Assembly (NCBI RefSeq): GCF_900465345.1
Contig: NZ_UEGO01000012.1
Location: forward strand, 1 to 64,000
Reading direction: 5' to 3'
DNA length: 64,000 bases
Source: Asaia bogorensis
Lineage (GTDB): Bacteria; Pseudomonadota; Alphaproteobacteria; Acetobacterales; Acetobacteraceae
The stretch's first letter is position 1, and every line of letters begins with the position of its first letter. The notes beneath the pieces are model-generated. The model was not told the DNA's origin. It searched no databases and saw only the letters and a program-made list of their open reading frames with translations. This document shows, piece after piece, positions 1-9,092 of this stretch. Position numbers and translations under genes: made by a program.

Positions 1-20
1 TTGTCGGGTGGATCAGAAGA

Positions 21-135
21 CCTGGTGGCTATGGCGGGAGACTTCCACCCGATCCCATCCCGAACTCGGCCGTGAAACGCCCCAGCGCCTATGATACTGC
101 ATCTCAAGATGCGGAAAAGTCGGTCGCCGCCAGGT
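21..135 (+). rRNA. rrf: 5S ribosomal RNA
   Basis: The 5' arm CCTGGTGG pairs with the 3' arm CCGCCAGG, closing a molecule of about 115 nt. Inside is the typical 5S segment ending in CCCATCCCGAACTCGG. It lies 35 nt before an initiator tRNA, the usual end of an alphaproteobacterial rRNA operon (16S-23S-5S-fMet). The 16S and 23S genes would lie to the left, outside the window. The ends are set by helix I pairing and may be off by one or two bases. Confidence 0.95.
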
Positions 136-170
136 CCCCTGATCCACCCCACAAAACACACCACCACCCC

Positions 171-247
<77 letters not shown>

Positions 248-534
248 AAATACCCCCAATACACAATCCAGGCACAGCGCACCAGCTCTCGAGGCGGGTT
301 TTGCGTTACTGGCTTCATATCCAAATCCCGCGTCTGACAACGCATTCAATCTGCCCCCTCATCGTGCTCTGGTGCATCACGCACAACGCACTTTGCAATC
401 TCTCCAAAGATACATATGCGCGTGCACCACCCGGCATGCGCAGGGCCAGTTATGGAGCATTTAGGCCGACAGGTCCGCTGCGACGGCTTCGATAGGGGCG
501 GGGGAGAAAAGAAAGGTAGATCCAGACGAGAAAG
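248..534. other. Intergenic stretch without a convincing gene
   Basis: Nearly 290 bases between the initiator tRNA and the next short open frame. Open frames here on both strands run through the tRNA or have no recognisable family, start signal or coding character. No repeats or tRNA-like fragments were seen. Confidence 0.5.
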
Positions 535-672
535 ATGATCCAAGTGCTCATCCGCTCTTATGATCGTCTTACTCATCAGCCCGTCGCTTGGGCCATCCGA
601 AATTATTTCGATGAAGGCGGGTACCAAGCGTCAGTCATCAGCGTCTGGCTGGCCTCGTCGGTAAACATGTGA
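535..672 (+). CDS. Possible small protein, 45 aa
   Basis: An ATG-started frame of 45 codons ending in TGA. A stretch reading DRLTHQPVAWAIRNYFDEGG looks more protein-like than the flanking frames. The sequence before the ATG is purine-rich (GACGAGAAAG) and could serve as a weak ribosome binding site. A hairpin plus terminator-like element follows about 35 nt after the stop. No family is recognised. It could be a small unknown protein, the remnant of a longer gene, or a chance frame in the rRNA operon trailer. Confidence 0.25.
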   Translation: MIQVLIRSYDRLTHQPVAWAIRNYFDEGGYQASVISVWLASSVNM

Positions 673-706
673 TGGTCCGGGACAAACCTATGTCCGCCTA
701 CAGATC

Positions 707-744
707 GTCAGCTTAAATGCTGACTGATCCCGTGCGGGCTTTTG
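707..744 (+). terminator. Two stacked hairpins, terminator-like
   Basis: A perfect 6-bp stem GTCAGC/GCTGAC (707-712 with 719-724) is followed by a short stem CCCG/CGGG (729-732 with 735-738) and a CTTTTG run. This is a plausible intrinsic terminator for the rRNA/tRNA transcript or the small frame upstream. It also separates that transcript from the convergent gene ending at 815. Confidence 0.5.
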
Positions 745-814
745 TCTGGCTGCAGCACAGATCGGAGGAAAAGCACGAGCCTAGACGTACAATATCCTCC
801 TCCTAACGCCCCGA

Positions 815-1960
815 TCAGATGCACATCTCCTCGAGTAATGCCTCGCACGAACTTACGCCCATCAGCGACATGTCAGTGTGCACTTCACGCTGCAAAAGAT
901 CGATCGCATGACGGATCGACGCCTCGCCGCCCAGGCAGGCAGCATAGAGGAAGGGGCGGCCTACAAGCACTGCCGAAGCGCCACGCATCAGGGCCTTGAT
1001 CACATCCGTGCCACGTCGAAAACCACTATCAACCAGCACGGTCATATCTGCGCTTTCAGCTTTCACCGCGCTGAGCACATCAATCGGGGAGACCGCACAG
1101 TCGAGCTGTCTCCCCCCATGATTGGACACGACAATACCATCGGCGCCGAGCTCCCTGGCTAGCCGCGCATCATGGGGGGAGAGAATACCCTTTATGATGA
1201 GCGCTCCTTTCCAGTGGCGTCTCAGCATCTCGACATGCTTCCAGCTGAAGCTCGGATAACCCGTTACAGCATTAATCTCGCGCGAGAAAATCGAGGGTCT
1301 GGCAACCGGGTCGATATTGCTGATCGCGGGTATCCCGCGTTGTCGCAACGTGCGCCATCCCGTTTTGTAAAGCCAGAAAGGATGACCCATCATATCCGCT
1401 ACAAGGCGTGCGGTCGGTCTGAAGGGCATCGTATAGCCGTTGCGCTTGTTATTCTCCCGGTTCGACCCGACAGCGACATCGGCTGTGAGCATATAGGCGG
1501 AAAAACCCGCATCGGTGACACGAGCGGCCATATGCTGAATGTTGTCTTCGTCGGGCTTTTGATACCCGGCAAACCAGCATCCCGGATAGGATCGTCCGAT
1601 TTCTTCCATGGGCGTGATAGCGTTTGCGCTCAGAACGTAGGGTATGCGTGCCGCCCTGGCCGCGCGGGCCATGGCATTGTCCGCATCATAGCCAACGACG
1701 GCTGAGGCGCCCATCGGTGCGATCATGAACGGGCTGGCGTACTCCTGGCCGAACAGCGTGATTTTCTGACTACATGAGGATACATCGCGCAGGACACGCG
1801 GGATTGTTTTGATCTGAGCCAGCGCCGCGAGGTTATGCCGGACCGTAGTGCCGTCATCAGCTCCGCCAGCGACATAGCCGAAAATCGCGCGTGGCAGATG
1901 CCGTCTTGCAAGATGCTCGAAATCGTTGAGGTTCAGGATAGACGAGGCAGATTTCAGCAT
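815..1960 (-). CDS. FMN-dependent alpha-hydroxy-acid dehydrogenase/oxidase
   Basis: A 381-aa member of the FMN-dependent alpha-hydroxy-acid oxidase family (L-lactate dehydrogenase LldD, glycolate oxidase, mandelate dehydrogenase), which oxidises L-2-hydroxy acids to 2-oxo acids. The substrate-binding motif SNHGGRQLD is present with the catalytic base His281. The FMN phosphate region DSGFRRGTDV and the early motif IAPMG are also intact. No signal peptide or membrane segment was seen, so a cytosolic or peripheral enzyme is expected. Its start overlaps the stop of the MFS gene upstream by 7 nt, indicating translational coupling with that carrier. The substrate is not readable from sequence; the operon suggests a sugar-derived or short hydroxy acid. 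Confidence 0.9.
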   Translation of the reverse strand: MLKSASSILNLNDFEHLARRHLPRAIFGYVAGGADDGTTVRHNLAALAQIKTIPRVLRDVSSCSQKITLFGQEYASPFMIAPMGASAVVGYDADNAMARAARAARIPYVLSANAITPMEEIGRSYPGCWFAGYQKPDEDNIQHMAARVTDAGFSAYMLTADVAVGSNRENNKRNGYTMPFRPTARLVADMMGHPFWLYKTGWRTLRQRGIPAISNIDPVARPSIFSREINAVTGYPSFSWKHVEMLRRHWKGALIIKGILSPHDARLARELGADGIVVSNHGGRQLDCAVSPIDVLSAVKAESADMTVLVDSGFRRGTDVIKALMRGASAVLVGRPFLYAACLGGEASIRHAIDLLQREVHTDMSLMGVSSCEALLEEMCI

Positions 1961-3264
1961 GGCTCATGTCTCACGTTGATAGGCTGTTGCGCTCTTGTGT
2001 CCTCGGATCTTTTGTCCAGCGGGAGAGGGGCAATGGGGCCGACAATGAAGAGATAGGATAGTGCCCCGAGCAGGCCAAAGAACCCGGTCGCGCAAAGCGG
2101 GACAAGGAATGAACCGTGGGTCAGACTGACCATTAGCCCCGTGAAGCTCGCAATCACGATACCGGCGATATTGGCCGCGCTGTTCTGCATCCCACCAAGT
2201 GTCGCAACAAGGTCCGGGCTGGGGGCGAGGTCGGCCGGCAGCGACCAGATATTCGCACCAGTGAAGGCAATGCCCCCAAACGAAAGTGAGAGGAGCGTGA
2301 TGCAAAGCCATGTCTCGGTCACGAAGGCGGTCAGGGCAATGACCGACGAGAGAAGCAATCCGCCAACGAGGCAGGTTTTGCGTGCGGCAGTAAGGCTCCA
2401 CCCATGATGGTGGAGGCGATCGGATGACCATCCTCCGAGCCAGGCAGCCGGAATGGCGATGACACCCGGGATCATGCCGATCAGCCCAAGATCCTTGAGC
2501 GAAAACCCGTGGGCTGAAACGAGGTAGCTCGGAAACCAGGTAGCGAAGAAATAGAAGACGAAATTGGCGCAGAAGAAGCCGAGCATCATACCCCAGACGG
2601 AGCGATGTCTCAGCAGGGCTTTCCAGCTACCGGGAGGGGCTTTCAGGGCTGGTGGCTGGGCGGCTTGCAGGCGTGCAAGCTCGTCTGCGCTGACCCTCGG
2701 ATGGGCATCCGGGTCGTGATAGAGACCAAACCATACTGCGACCCAGACAAGCCCGAGTGCTCCTGCCGCCACAAAGGCGAGACGCCATCCCAGCCAGGCG
2801 ATGAGCAGCGCCACGACAGGCATCGAGAGAGCCGCGCCAGCGCGGGAGCCGCTATCGAATATGCCGGCTGCAAGGCCCCGCTCCGCCTTTGGGAACCAGA
2901 GCGATGCGACCTTGGCATTGGAGGGATAGCTGCCGGCCTCACCGACGCCAAGCGCCAGTCTGAGCCCCAATATGCTCAAGGGGCCGCGAACAAGCGCTGT
3001 CAGAGCCGTGCAAACCGACCACCAGATCACGGCAAAAGCGTAGGCAGAGCGCACCCCCACCCGATCCACGATCATGCCGAATGGCAGTTGCATGAATGCG
3101 TAGGTCCAGAAGAACCCACCCAGGATAACACCAAGGACAGCCGGATCGATATGCAGTTCGCGGGCCATGAACGGGGCGGCAATCGCGATTGTCGCCCTGT
3201 CGATATAATTGATGGTGGTGGCTGCGAAGCAGAGGATGATCATTAGCCAGCGAAGTCGGGGCAT
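1954..3264 (-). CDS. MFS transporter (organic acid type)
   Basis: A 436-aa major facilitator with about 12 hydrophobic segments. The cytoplasmic loop after the second helix reads DRVGVRSAY, the MFS motif-A region, and the family resemblance is to the anion:cation symporter group that takes up sugar acids and aromatic or organic acids. The frame stays open further upstream, but ATG at 3264 is preferred: it has a GGAGAGAG Shine-Dalgarno stretch just before it, and the extra 52 residues look non-coding. It lies between an isomerase gene (119 nt upstream) and the hydroxy-acid dehydrogenase that overlaps its 3' end, so it probably imports the substrate of this operon. Confidence 0.88.
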   Translation of the reverse strand: MPRLRWLMIILCFAATTINYIDRATIAIAAPFMARELHIDPAVLGVILGGFFWTYAFMQLPFGMIVDRVGVRSAYAFAVIWWSVCTALTALVRGPLSILGLRLALGVGEAGSYPSNAKVASLWFPKAERGLAAGIFDSGSRAGAALSMPVVALLIAWLGWRLAFVAAGALGLVWVAVWFGLYHDPDAHPRVSADELARLQAAQPPALKAPPGSWKALLRHRSVWGMMLGFFCANFVFYFFATWFPSYLVSAHGFSLKDLGLIGMIPGVIAIPAAWLGGWSSDRLHHHGWSLTAARKTCLVGGLLLSSVIALTAFVTETWLCITLLSLSFGGIAFTGANIWSLPADLAPSPDLVATLGGMQNSAANIAGIVIASFTGLMVSLTHGSFLVPLCATGFFGLLGALSYLFIVGPIAPLPLDKRSEDTRAQQPINVRHEPC

Positions 3265-3382
3265 GATCTCTCTCCGATCATGAGGGAGGAAAGGAGTGTC
3301 AGTGTGGCAGACAGGCTGGGCCGGATGAGCGCCCAGTTCTCTGCAGGCCCAAAACGGTTGGGCCCGCAGATAAGGGGAGGGT

Positions 3383-4315
3383 TCAGGCCTTGCGGGGTAG
3401 AACCCGACGCAGATACTCACGATTGGTGGCGCTGACGCTCAGGCCATCACCGCCGTAATGCTCGACCAGGAAGGCGCTTTTGAAACCATGAGCGAGGGCC
3501 ATCTTGATGGCCGCGCGATAGCTTATCACCCCGAATTCGAGGGGTGCCGGGGCCGTGACGACCATGCCGGTAGTTGCGTCTTCCGTGCGGTAGTAATTCT
3601 TGACGTGCCAGTAGCGGGCGAACGGTGCGACTTTCTGCATCATCGAGGCCCAGTGCTCGACAGGGCGGTGCAGCCGGACCAGATTGCCCAGATCGGCGTT
3701 GATGCCCACTGACGGGTGATCGACATCCTGTACGAAGCGTACCGCGCTGTCTGCCGTGCCCAGATAGGTATCCTCATACATCTCCAGCGACAGACCGACC
3801 CCGACTTCCTGCGCATGTCGCGCAAGTTCGCGGATGCGATCGACCGCTTTCTTCCATACGGACGGGTCATCAGGATTGACGCTGCCCTGCGCTGTCCAGA
3901 ACCAGAGCGCCGCCTTTTGCGGGGGCGTGAGGGGGTAGAATAGGCCGAAGGAGACTTCAGCAATGCCAAGTCTGGCCGCTGTGTCGATCACCCTGTGGCT
4001 ATAGGCCAGATTCTCGTCGCCAGCCTCGGGATCGATGACCGAACGCCTCGCCGTGGAAAGGCCCGGCATGGTCAGGCCTGCTTCCCGGACGAGATCGGCG
4101 AAGATTTTCAGGCGGGCTTCCGGCAGATCGGCGAGGCGTATCCAGGAGTCCGTGGGGTCGATTTCGGTAAATCCTGCATCGGTCACTTCAGACAGCGTGG
4201 CGGCCCATTGTTCCGGGGTCTGGTCCTGCACGCTCGATCCATCTGGCAGGATATTGGCATACTGGATCATGGCGGCGGCGATGGGCCAGTTGGTGCGATC
4301 ATAGGTGGTCGACAT
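3383..4315 (-). CDS. TIM-barrel sugar isomerase/epimerase-like protein
   Basis: A 310-aa member of the xylose-isomerase-like TIM-barrel (AP endonuclease family 2) superfamily. Acidic and histidine positions typical of the metal site appear in order: LEMYED, NADLGN, HVKNYY and FLVEHYGGD. Proteins of this fold isomerise or epimerise sugars, keto-acids and inositol derivatives, or act as dehydratases, so the reaction cannot be fixed from sequence. Start 4315 is chosen because AAGGAA lies 9 nt before it; an ATG at 4330 lacks a site. It sits between two MFS carriers, implying a cytosolic step of the same pathway. Confidence 0.8.
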   Translation of the reverse strand: MSTTYDRTNWPIAAAMIQYANILPDGSSVQDQTPEQWAATLSEVTDAGFTEIDPTDSWIRLADLPEARLKIFADLVREAGLTMPGLSTARRSVIDPEAGDENLAYSHRVIDTAARLGIAEVSFGLFYPLTPPQKAALWFWTAQGSVNPDDPSVWKKAVDRIRELARHAQEVGVGLSLEMYEDTYLGTADSAVRFVQDVDHPSVGINADLGNLVRLHRPVEHWASMMQKVAPFARYWHVKNYYRTEDATTGMVVTAPAPLEFGVISYRAAIKMALAHGFKSAFLVEHYGGDGLSVSATNREYLRRVLPRKA

Positions 4316-4380
4316 GGTCGGTTCCTTCATGATGAGGGAGGGCGAGAGGCCCTGACATCGGGCAAGGCGTCCGAGGGCGC

Positions 4381-5745
4381 CTAGTGCACAGGGCGATGCC
4401 GGGGGTGATGAGGGGGCGTTTGCTCGGCGTTGTTGGTGCGCGGCAGAAACGCCGCGATGACAAGCCCGACCACGCCGGACAGGGCGACGGCGTAAAGTCC
4501 GGCCATGGGGGTGTGCCAGAACCCGGTGGCGAAGCTGCGGATGTTTGGAGCGGCGAACCCGCCGAGATTACCCAGCGCATTGATGAGCGCGATCACGCCA
4601 GCAGCCTGAACCCCGGTGAAATGGGCAAGCGGGAAATTCCAGAACACGGCCTGCACCGTGACAACGCCTGCTGCGGCAATGCACAGACCGATCAGAGCGA
4701 CAGGGCCGTAGCCAGAGCCTGATATCACGAGCCCGATTGCCGCCGCCGCGAGACAGCCCAACAGCCCGAAGCGCGGGGCATCATGCCTCTGGACAAGTTT
4801 CGTGACGACATAGGTGGAGAGAATGGCGCAGGCCCATGGAATGGCACTGACCAGCCCGACACGCAGGCCGATTTTTTCATGCAGGATGGTCGAGACCTGC
4901 TCGGGCAGGTAAAAGACCACGCCATAGCTGGCAATCTGCATCACCATATAAAGCGCCAGAAACTGAAGCAGCTTGGTGGAATGAAGCAGGGCACCCAGTC
5001 TGACACTGTGGCCCGTCGCCCCAGCCTTACTGGCGGCCTCGCGCTCGAGGACGGTTGAGAGCGTCGCTTTCTCTTCTGTCGTCAGCCATTTGACGTCCTG
5101 CGGCCGGTCGGGAAGCACGAAATAGGTGGCGATCCCCATCGCTACGGCCAGTCCGCCTTCGAGCAGGAACATCCACTGCCATCCGGCAAGACCGAAGGCG
5201 CCATCAAGACCAAACAGCGCACCCGAGAGCGGATTGCCGAAGGTCATCGCGAGCGGATAGCCGAAATAGAACACGCCCAGGACGCGGGTGCGCTCTTTTT
5301 CGGGAAACCAGAATGTCAGATAGAGCATGATGCCGGGAAAGAAGCCGGCTTCTGTGACGCCCAGCAGCGTACGCAGGAGCACAAAGGACAGATTGCCCTG
5401 GGTGAACATCATGGCGGCCGAGACAAGCCCCCATGTCACCATGATGCGGGCCATCCAGCGTCTGGCCCCGACGCGATAGAGAATGAGATTGCTCGGGATT
5501 TCGAACAAGGCATAACCGACGAAGAAGATGCCTGCACCGAAGGCAAACATGGCATCCGAAACGCCGACATCGGTTTGCAGCGCCTGCTTGGCCGATGAGA
5601 TATTCGACCGGTCAAGAAAGGCCACGATATACATGAGGATGAGGAAGGGCAGCAGCTTGGCAAAGGCCTTGCCGGTTGCGCGGGCGCGCAGGGTGTCTTG
5701 CGAAGGCGCTTGGGCGCGCAGACTTGTTTTCTGATCGGGGCTCAT
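4381..5745 (-). CDS. MFS transporter, anion:cation symporter type
   Basis: A 454-aa major facilitator with 12 predicted membrane helices. The segment FLDRSNISSAKQALQTDVG and the later GVTEAGFFPGIMLYL are typical of the anion:cation symporter branch (tartrate, glucarate, phthalate and similar carriers). A GAGGAG site lies about 12 nt before the ATG. It is the second MFS carrier of the run and sits between the dehydrogenase-like gene at 5815 and the isomerase-like gene at 3383. Two related carriers in one operon may import two substrates or a substrate and a product. Confidence 0.9.
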   Translation of the reverse strand: MSPDQKTSLRAQAPSQDTLRARATGKAFAKLLPFLILMYIVAFLDRSNISSAKQALQTDVGVSDAMFAFGAGIFFVGYALFEIPSNLILYRVGARRWMARIMVTWGLVSAAMMFTQGNLSFVLLRTLLGVTEAGFFPGIMLYLTFWFPEKERTRVLGVFYFGYPLAMTFGNPLSGALFGLDGAFGLAGWQWMFLLEGGLAVAMGIATYFVLPDRPQDVKWLTTEEKATLSTVLEREAASKAGATGHSVRLGALLHSTKLLQFLALYMVMQIASYGVVFYLPEQVSTILHEKIGLRVGLVSAIPWACAILSTYVVTKLVQRHDAPRFGLLGCLAAAAIGLVISGSGYGPVALIGLCIAAAGVVTVQAVFWNFPLAHFTGVQAAGVIALINALGNLGGFAAPNIRSFATGFWHTPMAGLYAVALSGVVGLVIAAFLPRTNNAEQTPPHHPRHRPVH

Positions 5746-5814
5746 GGTGCATGTGCTCCTCGCTCGCGCTGATCTTGTGGGACTGGCGCGATGCTGGTCA
5801 GGCGGAAGAGAGGG

Positions 5815-6801
5815 TCAGGCAATCCGCCCTGCGAGTTCGTCTTCGATGTGAGCCCGGATGATCTCATCGAAGCTCTGCTCGGTCGTGAAACCCAGCGAAA
5901 GGGCCCGGCTCGGGTCAAATCCTCTGGCCCATCCGGCCACGATGCGGGCTATGGCCTCGTCGGGCTCCCGGCGGATAAGCGCGACGGCTTTTTCTCCGGC
6001 AACGCGGCGCAGGGCGGCAATCTGTTCTCCCACCGTGATCGACAGGGCGGGCAGGGAGAGATTGGGTCGCTCGCCCAGACGGTTCAAATCGAGCACTGCG
6101 GCATGACGCAGGAATTGCACAGCTGAACGAGGGCTCGTCATCCAGTGGCGTGTGGTGTCAGGCACGGGCAGAGTTGCCTCAAGCCCGACCAGCGGCTCGC
6201 GTATGATACCGGAAAAGAACCCGGAGGCCGCGCGGTTCGGTTTGCCGGGGCGGACGCAAATGGTCGGCAGACGCAGGCCGATACCATCGAATATCCCCCT
6301 GCGGCGGTAATCGGCCAGCAGCAATTCGTCCATGGCCTTTTGCGTGCCGTAGCTGGTTTGCGGTGTCAGGATGTAGTCATCGGGAATGACATCAGGGAAA
6401 TCACCGCCGAATACGGCGTTGGATGAGGCAAAGACAACGCGGGGTTTCCAGCCCTCACGTGCGCCATGATGGCGAATGGCCTCAAACAGCGCCCGTGTCC
6501 CATCGAGATTGACGCTATAACCCTTTTCGAAATCGGCCTCGGCCTCTCCAGACACAATGGCAGCGAGATGGAAAATGATGTCCGGGCGACCGCTCAATAG
6601 CCGGTCGGCGGCGCCTGGCTGGGTGAGGTCGCATGTCATGGTTTCGCATCGTCCCGAGAACCCGGCTGGCGCTGAAGGTGCGACCACATCCGCGAGCGTC
6701 AGGATTTCGGGGCCGTCTGTGCCGGGGAGGGGATTTGCGACCAGGCTTTCAGTAAATTTGCGCCCGATCATGCCTGCGGCGCCAATGACGAGGATATGCA
6801 T
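5815..6801 (-). CDS. NAD-dependent epimerase/dehydratase family, D-erythronate dehydrogenase-like
   Basis: A 328-aa extended short-chain dehydrogenase. The N-terminal Rossmann motif GAAGMIG binds NAD(P), and the catalytic YxxxK appears as YGTQK. The overall pattern (HLAAIVSGEAE, FASSNAVFGG, LRLPTICVRPG) matches D-erythronate dehydrogenase (DenD) better than sugar-nucleotide epimerases. DenD enzymes oxidise D-erythronate in four-carbon acid-sugar catabolism. The frame can start at GTG 6810, but ATG 6801 is preferred because AAAAGGTGA lies 5-6 nt before it. The kinase (OtnK) and decarboxylase (OtnC) normally found with DenD are absent here, so the substrate may differ. Confidence 0.82.
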   Translation of the reverse strand: MHILVIGAAGMIGRKFTESLVANPLPGTDGPEILTLADVVAPSAPAGFSGRCETMTCDLTQPGAADRLLSGRPDIIFHLAAIVSGEAEADFEKGYSVNLDGTRALFEAIRHHGAREGWKPRVVFASSNAVFGGDFPDVIPDDYILTPQTSYGTQKAMDELLLADYRRRGIFDGIGLRLPTICVRPGKPNRAASGFFSGIIREPLVGLEATLPVPDTTRHWMTSPRSAVQFLRHAAVLDLNRLGERPNLSLPALSITVGEQIAALRRVAGEKAVALIRREPDEAIARIVAGWARGFDPSRALSLGFTTEQSFDEIIRAHIEDELAGRIA

Positions 6802-6871
6802 CTGTGTCACCTTTTCGTTCGGACTGGGCCGAATGGAGATGAACGAAACCTATCCGAAAGTTAATTGCGCG

Positions 6872-7825
6872 CTAGAAGCAAGATTGAACCGACCGATCAG
6901 GAATTCTGATCGACTCCTGTTCAATGGCGCTGAAAACCAGCTGTGCCGCGGGGGAAAGCGGTCGTCCCGGCTGGCTGATGAGCGAGAAGGGCCCGAGGAA
7001 ATCGGGCATGGCAACTGAAAGACGGCGTATGAGCCCGGCTTTTTCGTAATGTTGGCTCACGCTGCAGGGGATGACCGCCAGCAGGCAGGAATGAAGCAAC
7101 AGGTCGATGGTCGCGAACATCGAAGACGCTTCGATGGGATGAGCAGGCAAGGGCAGAAGTGCAGTGGTGAATGCGGCTTCGATCGCCCGTCTCATGGGGC
7201 TTGGTGCCGTCTGGAGAATCCATTTTTCGTTCGCGACGTCCTGCAGTGTCAGGGTGCCGGGGTCGGGCATCGGGTTATGGATGCTGGTCACGACGCATAG
7301 CGGCTCCTGGGCGAGCTCACGGCAATCGAGCGCCATCGGGCCGTGCAAGCCGAGTGCGCGCCCGATAACGAAGTCCAGACGGCCTGTTTCCATACCCAGC
7401 AAAAGCGCATCGCTCGTGTCGATGGTCAGTGAGAGACTGATGCCGGGTTGCGTCTGAGCGATGCGGGCAAAGACGGGCGAAATGATGTCGGGCAGGGCGG
7501 CGACAATCGAGCCCACGCGTACCGTGCCATAGGTCCCTTCCTGCATTGCGTTCATATCGAGCTGAAGACGGTCGATATCATTGAGCATCAGGCGGGCATG
7601 ACGCGCGGCCAAAACGCCGCTTGGGGTGGGAAATACTCCCTGTGACGAGCGCTCGAAAAGACGCGTGTTCAGCGCGTGTTCGACTTCCTGCAGCAGCTTG
7701 GACACCGAAGGCTGGGAGAGATTCATCCGCTCGGCAGCGCGGTGCAGGTTATTGGTCGCCTCAAGTTCCAGAATGAGCCGGAGATGACGCAGCTTGAGAC
7801 GGTTGATGAGAGAATGGGCGGTCAT
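6872..7825 (-). CDS. LysR-family transcriptional regulator
   Basis: A 317-aa LysR-type regulator. The winged helix-turn-helix occupies about residues 10-70 (RHLRLILELEATNNLHRAAE, then QPSVSKLLQEVE). The rest is the two-lobed effector domain. It is co-directional with and 70 nt upstream of the dehydrogenase-like gene, so it may lie at the head of the catabolic run. The expected inducer is a substrate or intermediate of that pathway, an inference from context only. Confidence 0.92.
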   Translation of the reverse strand: MTAHSLINRLKLRHLRLILELEATNNLHRAAERMNLSQPSVSKLLQEVEHALNTRLFERSSQGVFPTPSGVLAARHARLMLNDIDRLQLDMNAMQEGTYGTVRVGSIVAALPDIISPVFARIAQTQPGISLSLTIDTSDALLLGMETGRLDFVIGRALGLHGPMALDCRELAQEPLCVVTSIHNPMPDPGTLTLQDVANEKWILQTAPSPMRRAIEAAFTTALLPLPAHPIEASSMFATIDLLLHSCLLAVIPCSVSQHYEKAGLIRRLSVAMPDFLGPFSLISQPGRPLSPAAQLVFSAIEQESIRIPDRSVQSCF

Positions 7826-7986
7826 GAGTTGGATATCCGCGTCACATAACGAGTGGACAGCCGCTGGGGCTCAGGGGCGCGCATGGGGCTTCAGATGCGC
7901 TCTCGCACCATGACAATTGTTGAATCATATGCTGTGTCGCGCGCAACGGCCGGGGCTTGACCCTTGATGTCATGATACGGGCGCAT

Positions 7987-8961
7987 CTAGTCCTGCGGGT
8001 TCGACGACATCTGAGGGATGCACTGGCGCAGGAGTGTCATGACGGTAAGAGCTGCCGGAGTTGGCGCGCGTTCACGCACAGTCATGATCCCCCACGGGGC
8101 CACATTGAAGGAAAAATCGATCGGCAGAATTGCGATCTGACCGAAATCCGATTGCAGGGCGGCAGCCGGTGCCGAAAGCAGGGTGAGCGCCCGACTGCGT
8201 GTGATGTAGGCGAGTGTCATCATCCAGGAATCCGACGACACGATGCGGGTTGGCAGGGGCAGTTCGCGCTCGAGAAAGAGTTCCTCGAGGCGCTGGCGCG
8301 ACCGGCTGCCGCGACGTTGGAGGATCCAGGGAAATTCGGACAGAGCTTCGAGCGTGTGCGGCCCTGAAGCTGCGAGTGGATGGTCTGGAGCTGCTGCGAC
8401 AACGAGCTGCTCTGACGCAATCTCCTCGTAGCTGACAGGATGAGCCGACGGAATGACGGGGCGACGGCCCAGCATGATGTCGATCTGTCCATCAATAAGC
8501 ATCTGAAAAAGACTGTCGCTCGGGCCACTGCGTATTTCGAGCTCGATTTCAGGATAATCATCCTGTGCGATGCGCAGCATGTCGGCGAGTGACTGCACCA
8601 CAGGACCATCAATGGCGCCAATCGAGACATGGCCAATCCTGCCATCGACAAGGGCGTTCAGTTCAACGCGCGTACGCTCGAGTTCATCAAGCATGACCAG
8701 TGCGTGGCGGGTCAGGACCTCGCCTGCAAAGGTGGGGATCATCCGTCGCCCCTCCAGCCTGAACAGCCGGATTTTCATCAACTCCTCGAGATCGCCGATG
8801 AGTTTGGAAGCGGCGGGCTGGGCCATGCCAAGACTTTCCGCCGCTGCCAACAGGGTCGAGTGGCGCGAAAAAGCCGCGAGAAGTTGCAGATGCCGAAGCT
8901 TGAGACGCGACGCGATGAACCAGAACGGGCCAAGATGGGAATGTGACATGGCAAGTTTCAT
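7987..8961 (-). CDS. LysR-family transcriptional regulator
   Basis: A LysR-type regulator of about 324 aa with an N-terminal winged helix (RLKLRHLQLLAAFSRHS, then AQPAASKLIGDLEE) and a C-terminal effector domain. The frame is open back to 9072, but those extra codons cover the regulatory region of the divergent gene. ATG 8961 (MKLAMSHSH) is therefore preferred, with ATG 8949 as an alternative; neither has a clear ribosome binding site. It is divergent to the 3-hydroxyacyl-CoA-dehydrogenase-like gene, and a perfect 14-bp palindrome lies 18 nt from its start. This is the classical LysR arrangement for a regulator controlling its neighbour and itself. Confidence 0.9.
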   Translation of the reverse strand: MKLAMSHSHLGPFWFIASRLKLRHLQLLAAFSRHSTLLAAAESLGMAQPAASKLIGDLEELMKIRLFRLEGRRMIPTFAGEVLTRHALVMLDELERTRVELNALVDGRIGHVSIGAIDGPVVQSLADMLRIAQDDYPEIELEIRSGPSDSLFQMLIDGQIDIMLGRRPVIPSAHPVSYEEIASEQLVVAAAPDHPLAASGPHTLEALSEFPWILQRRGSRSRQRLEELFLERELPLPTRIVSSDSWMMTLAYITRSRALTLLSAPAAALQSDFGQIAILPIDFSFNVAPWGIMTVRERAPTPAALTVMTLLRQCIPQMSSNPQD

Positions 8962-8978
8962 ATTAAAATAGGTATGGA

Positions 8979-8992
8979 TCGTATCGATACGA
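8979..8992. promoter_or_regulatory. Perfect 14-bp palindrome, candidate LysR operator
   Basis: TCGTATCGATACGA reads the same on both strands. It lies in the short divergent region between the LysR gene and the dehydrogenase gene at 9093, 18 nt from the regulator start. LysR regulators bind dyad sites containing T-N11-A in such divergent promoters. The binding protein is inferred from position. Confidence 0.6.
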
Positions 8993-9040
8993 ATATTGGA
9001 CGCTCCCCGTTCCGGGTGAATATTTCTACGTCCACGACAT

Positions 9041-9064
9041 CGCTGGAACATCCCGTTTCCAGCG
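9041..9064. promoter_or_regulatory. Inverted repeat, 8-bp arms, upstream of dehydrogenase gene
   Basis: CGCTGGAA and TTCCAGCG form perfect arms around an 8-nt centre, 29 nt before the ATG at 9093. In RNA it would be a leader hairpin; in DNA it could be an activation or repressor site for the same LysR regulator. No terminator T-run follows. Confidence 0.4.
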
Positions 9065-9092
9065 TCCATCAAAATGATCGTGAGGAAATATC

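Noticed and set aside
815-6801. A complete D-erythronate (DenD-OtnK-OtnC) operon
   Set aside because: Only the DenD-like enzyme is present; no kinase or class II aldolase-like decarboxylase is encoded nearby.
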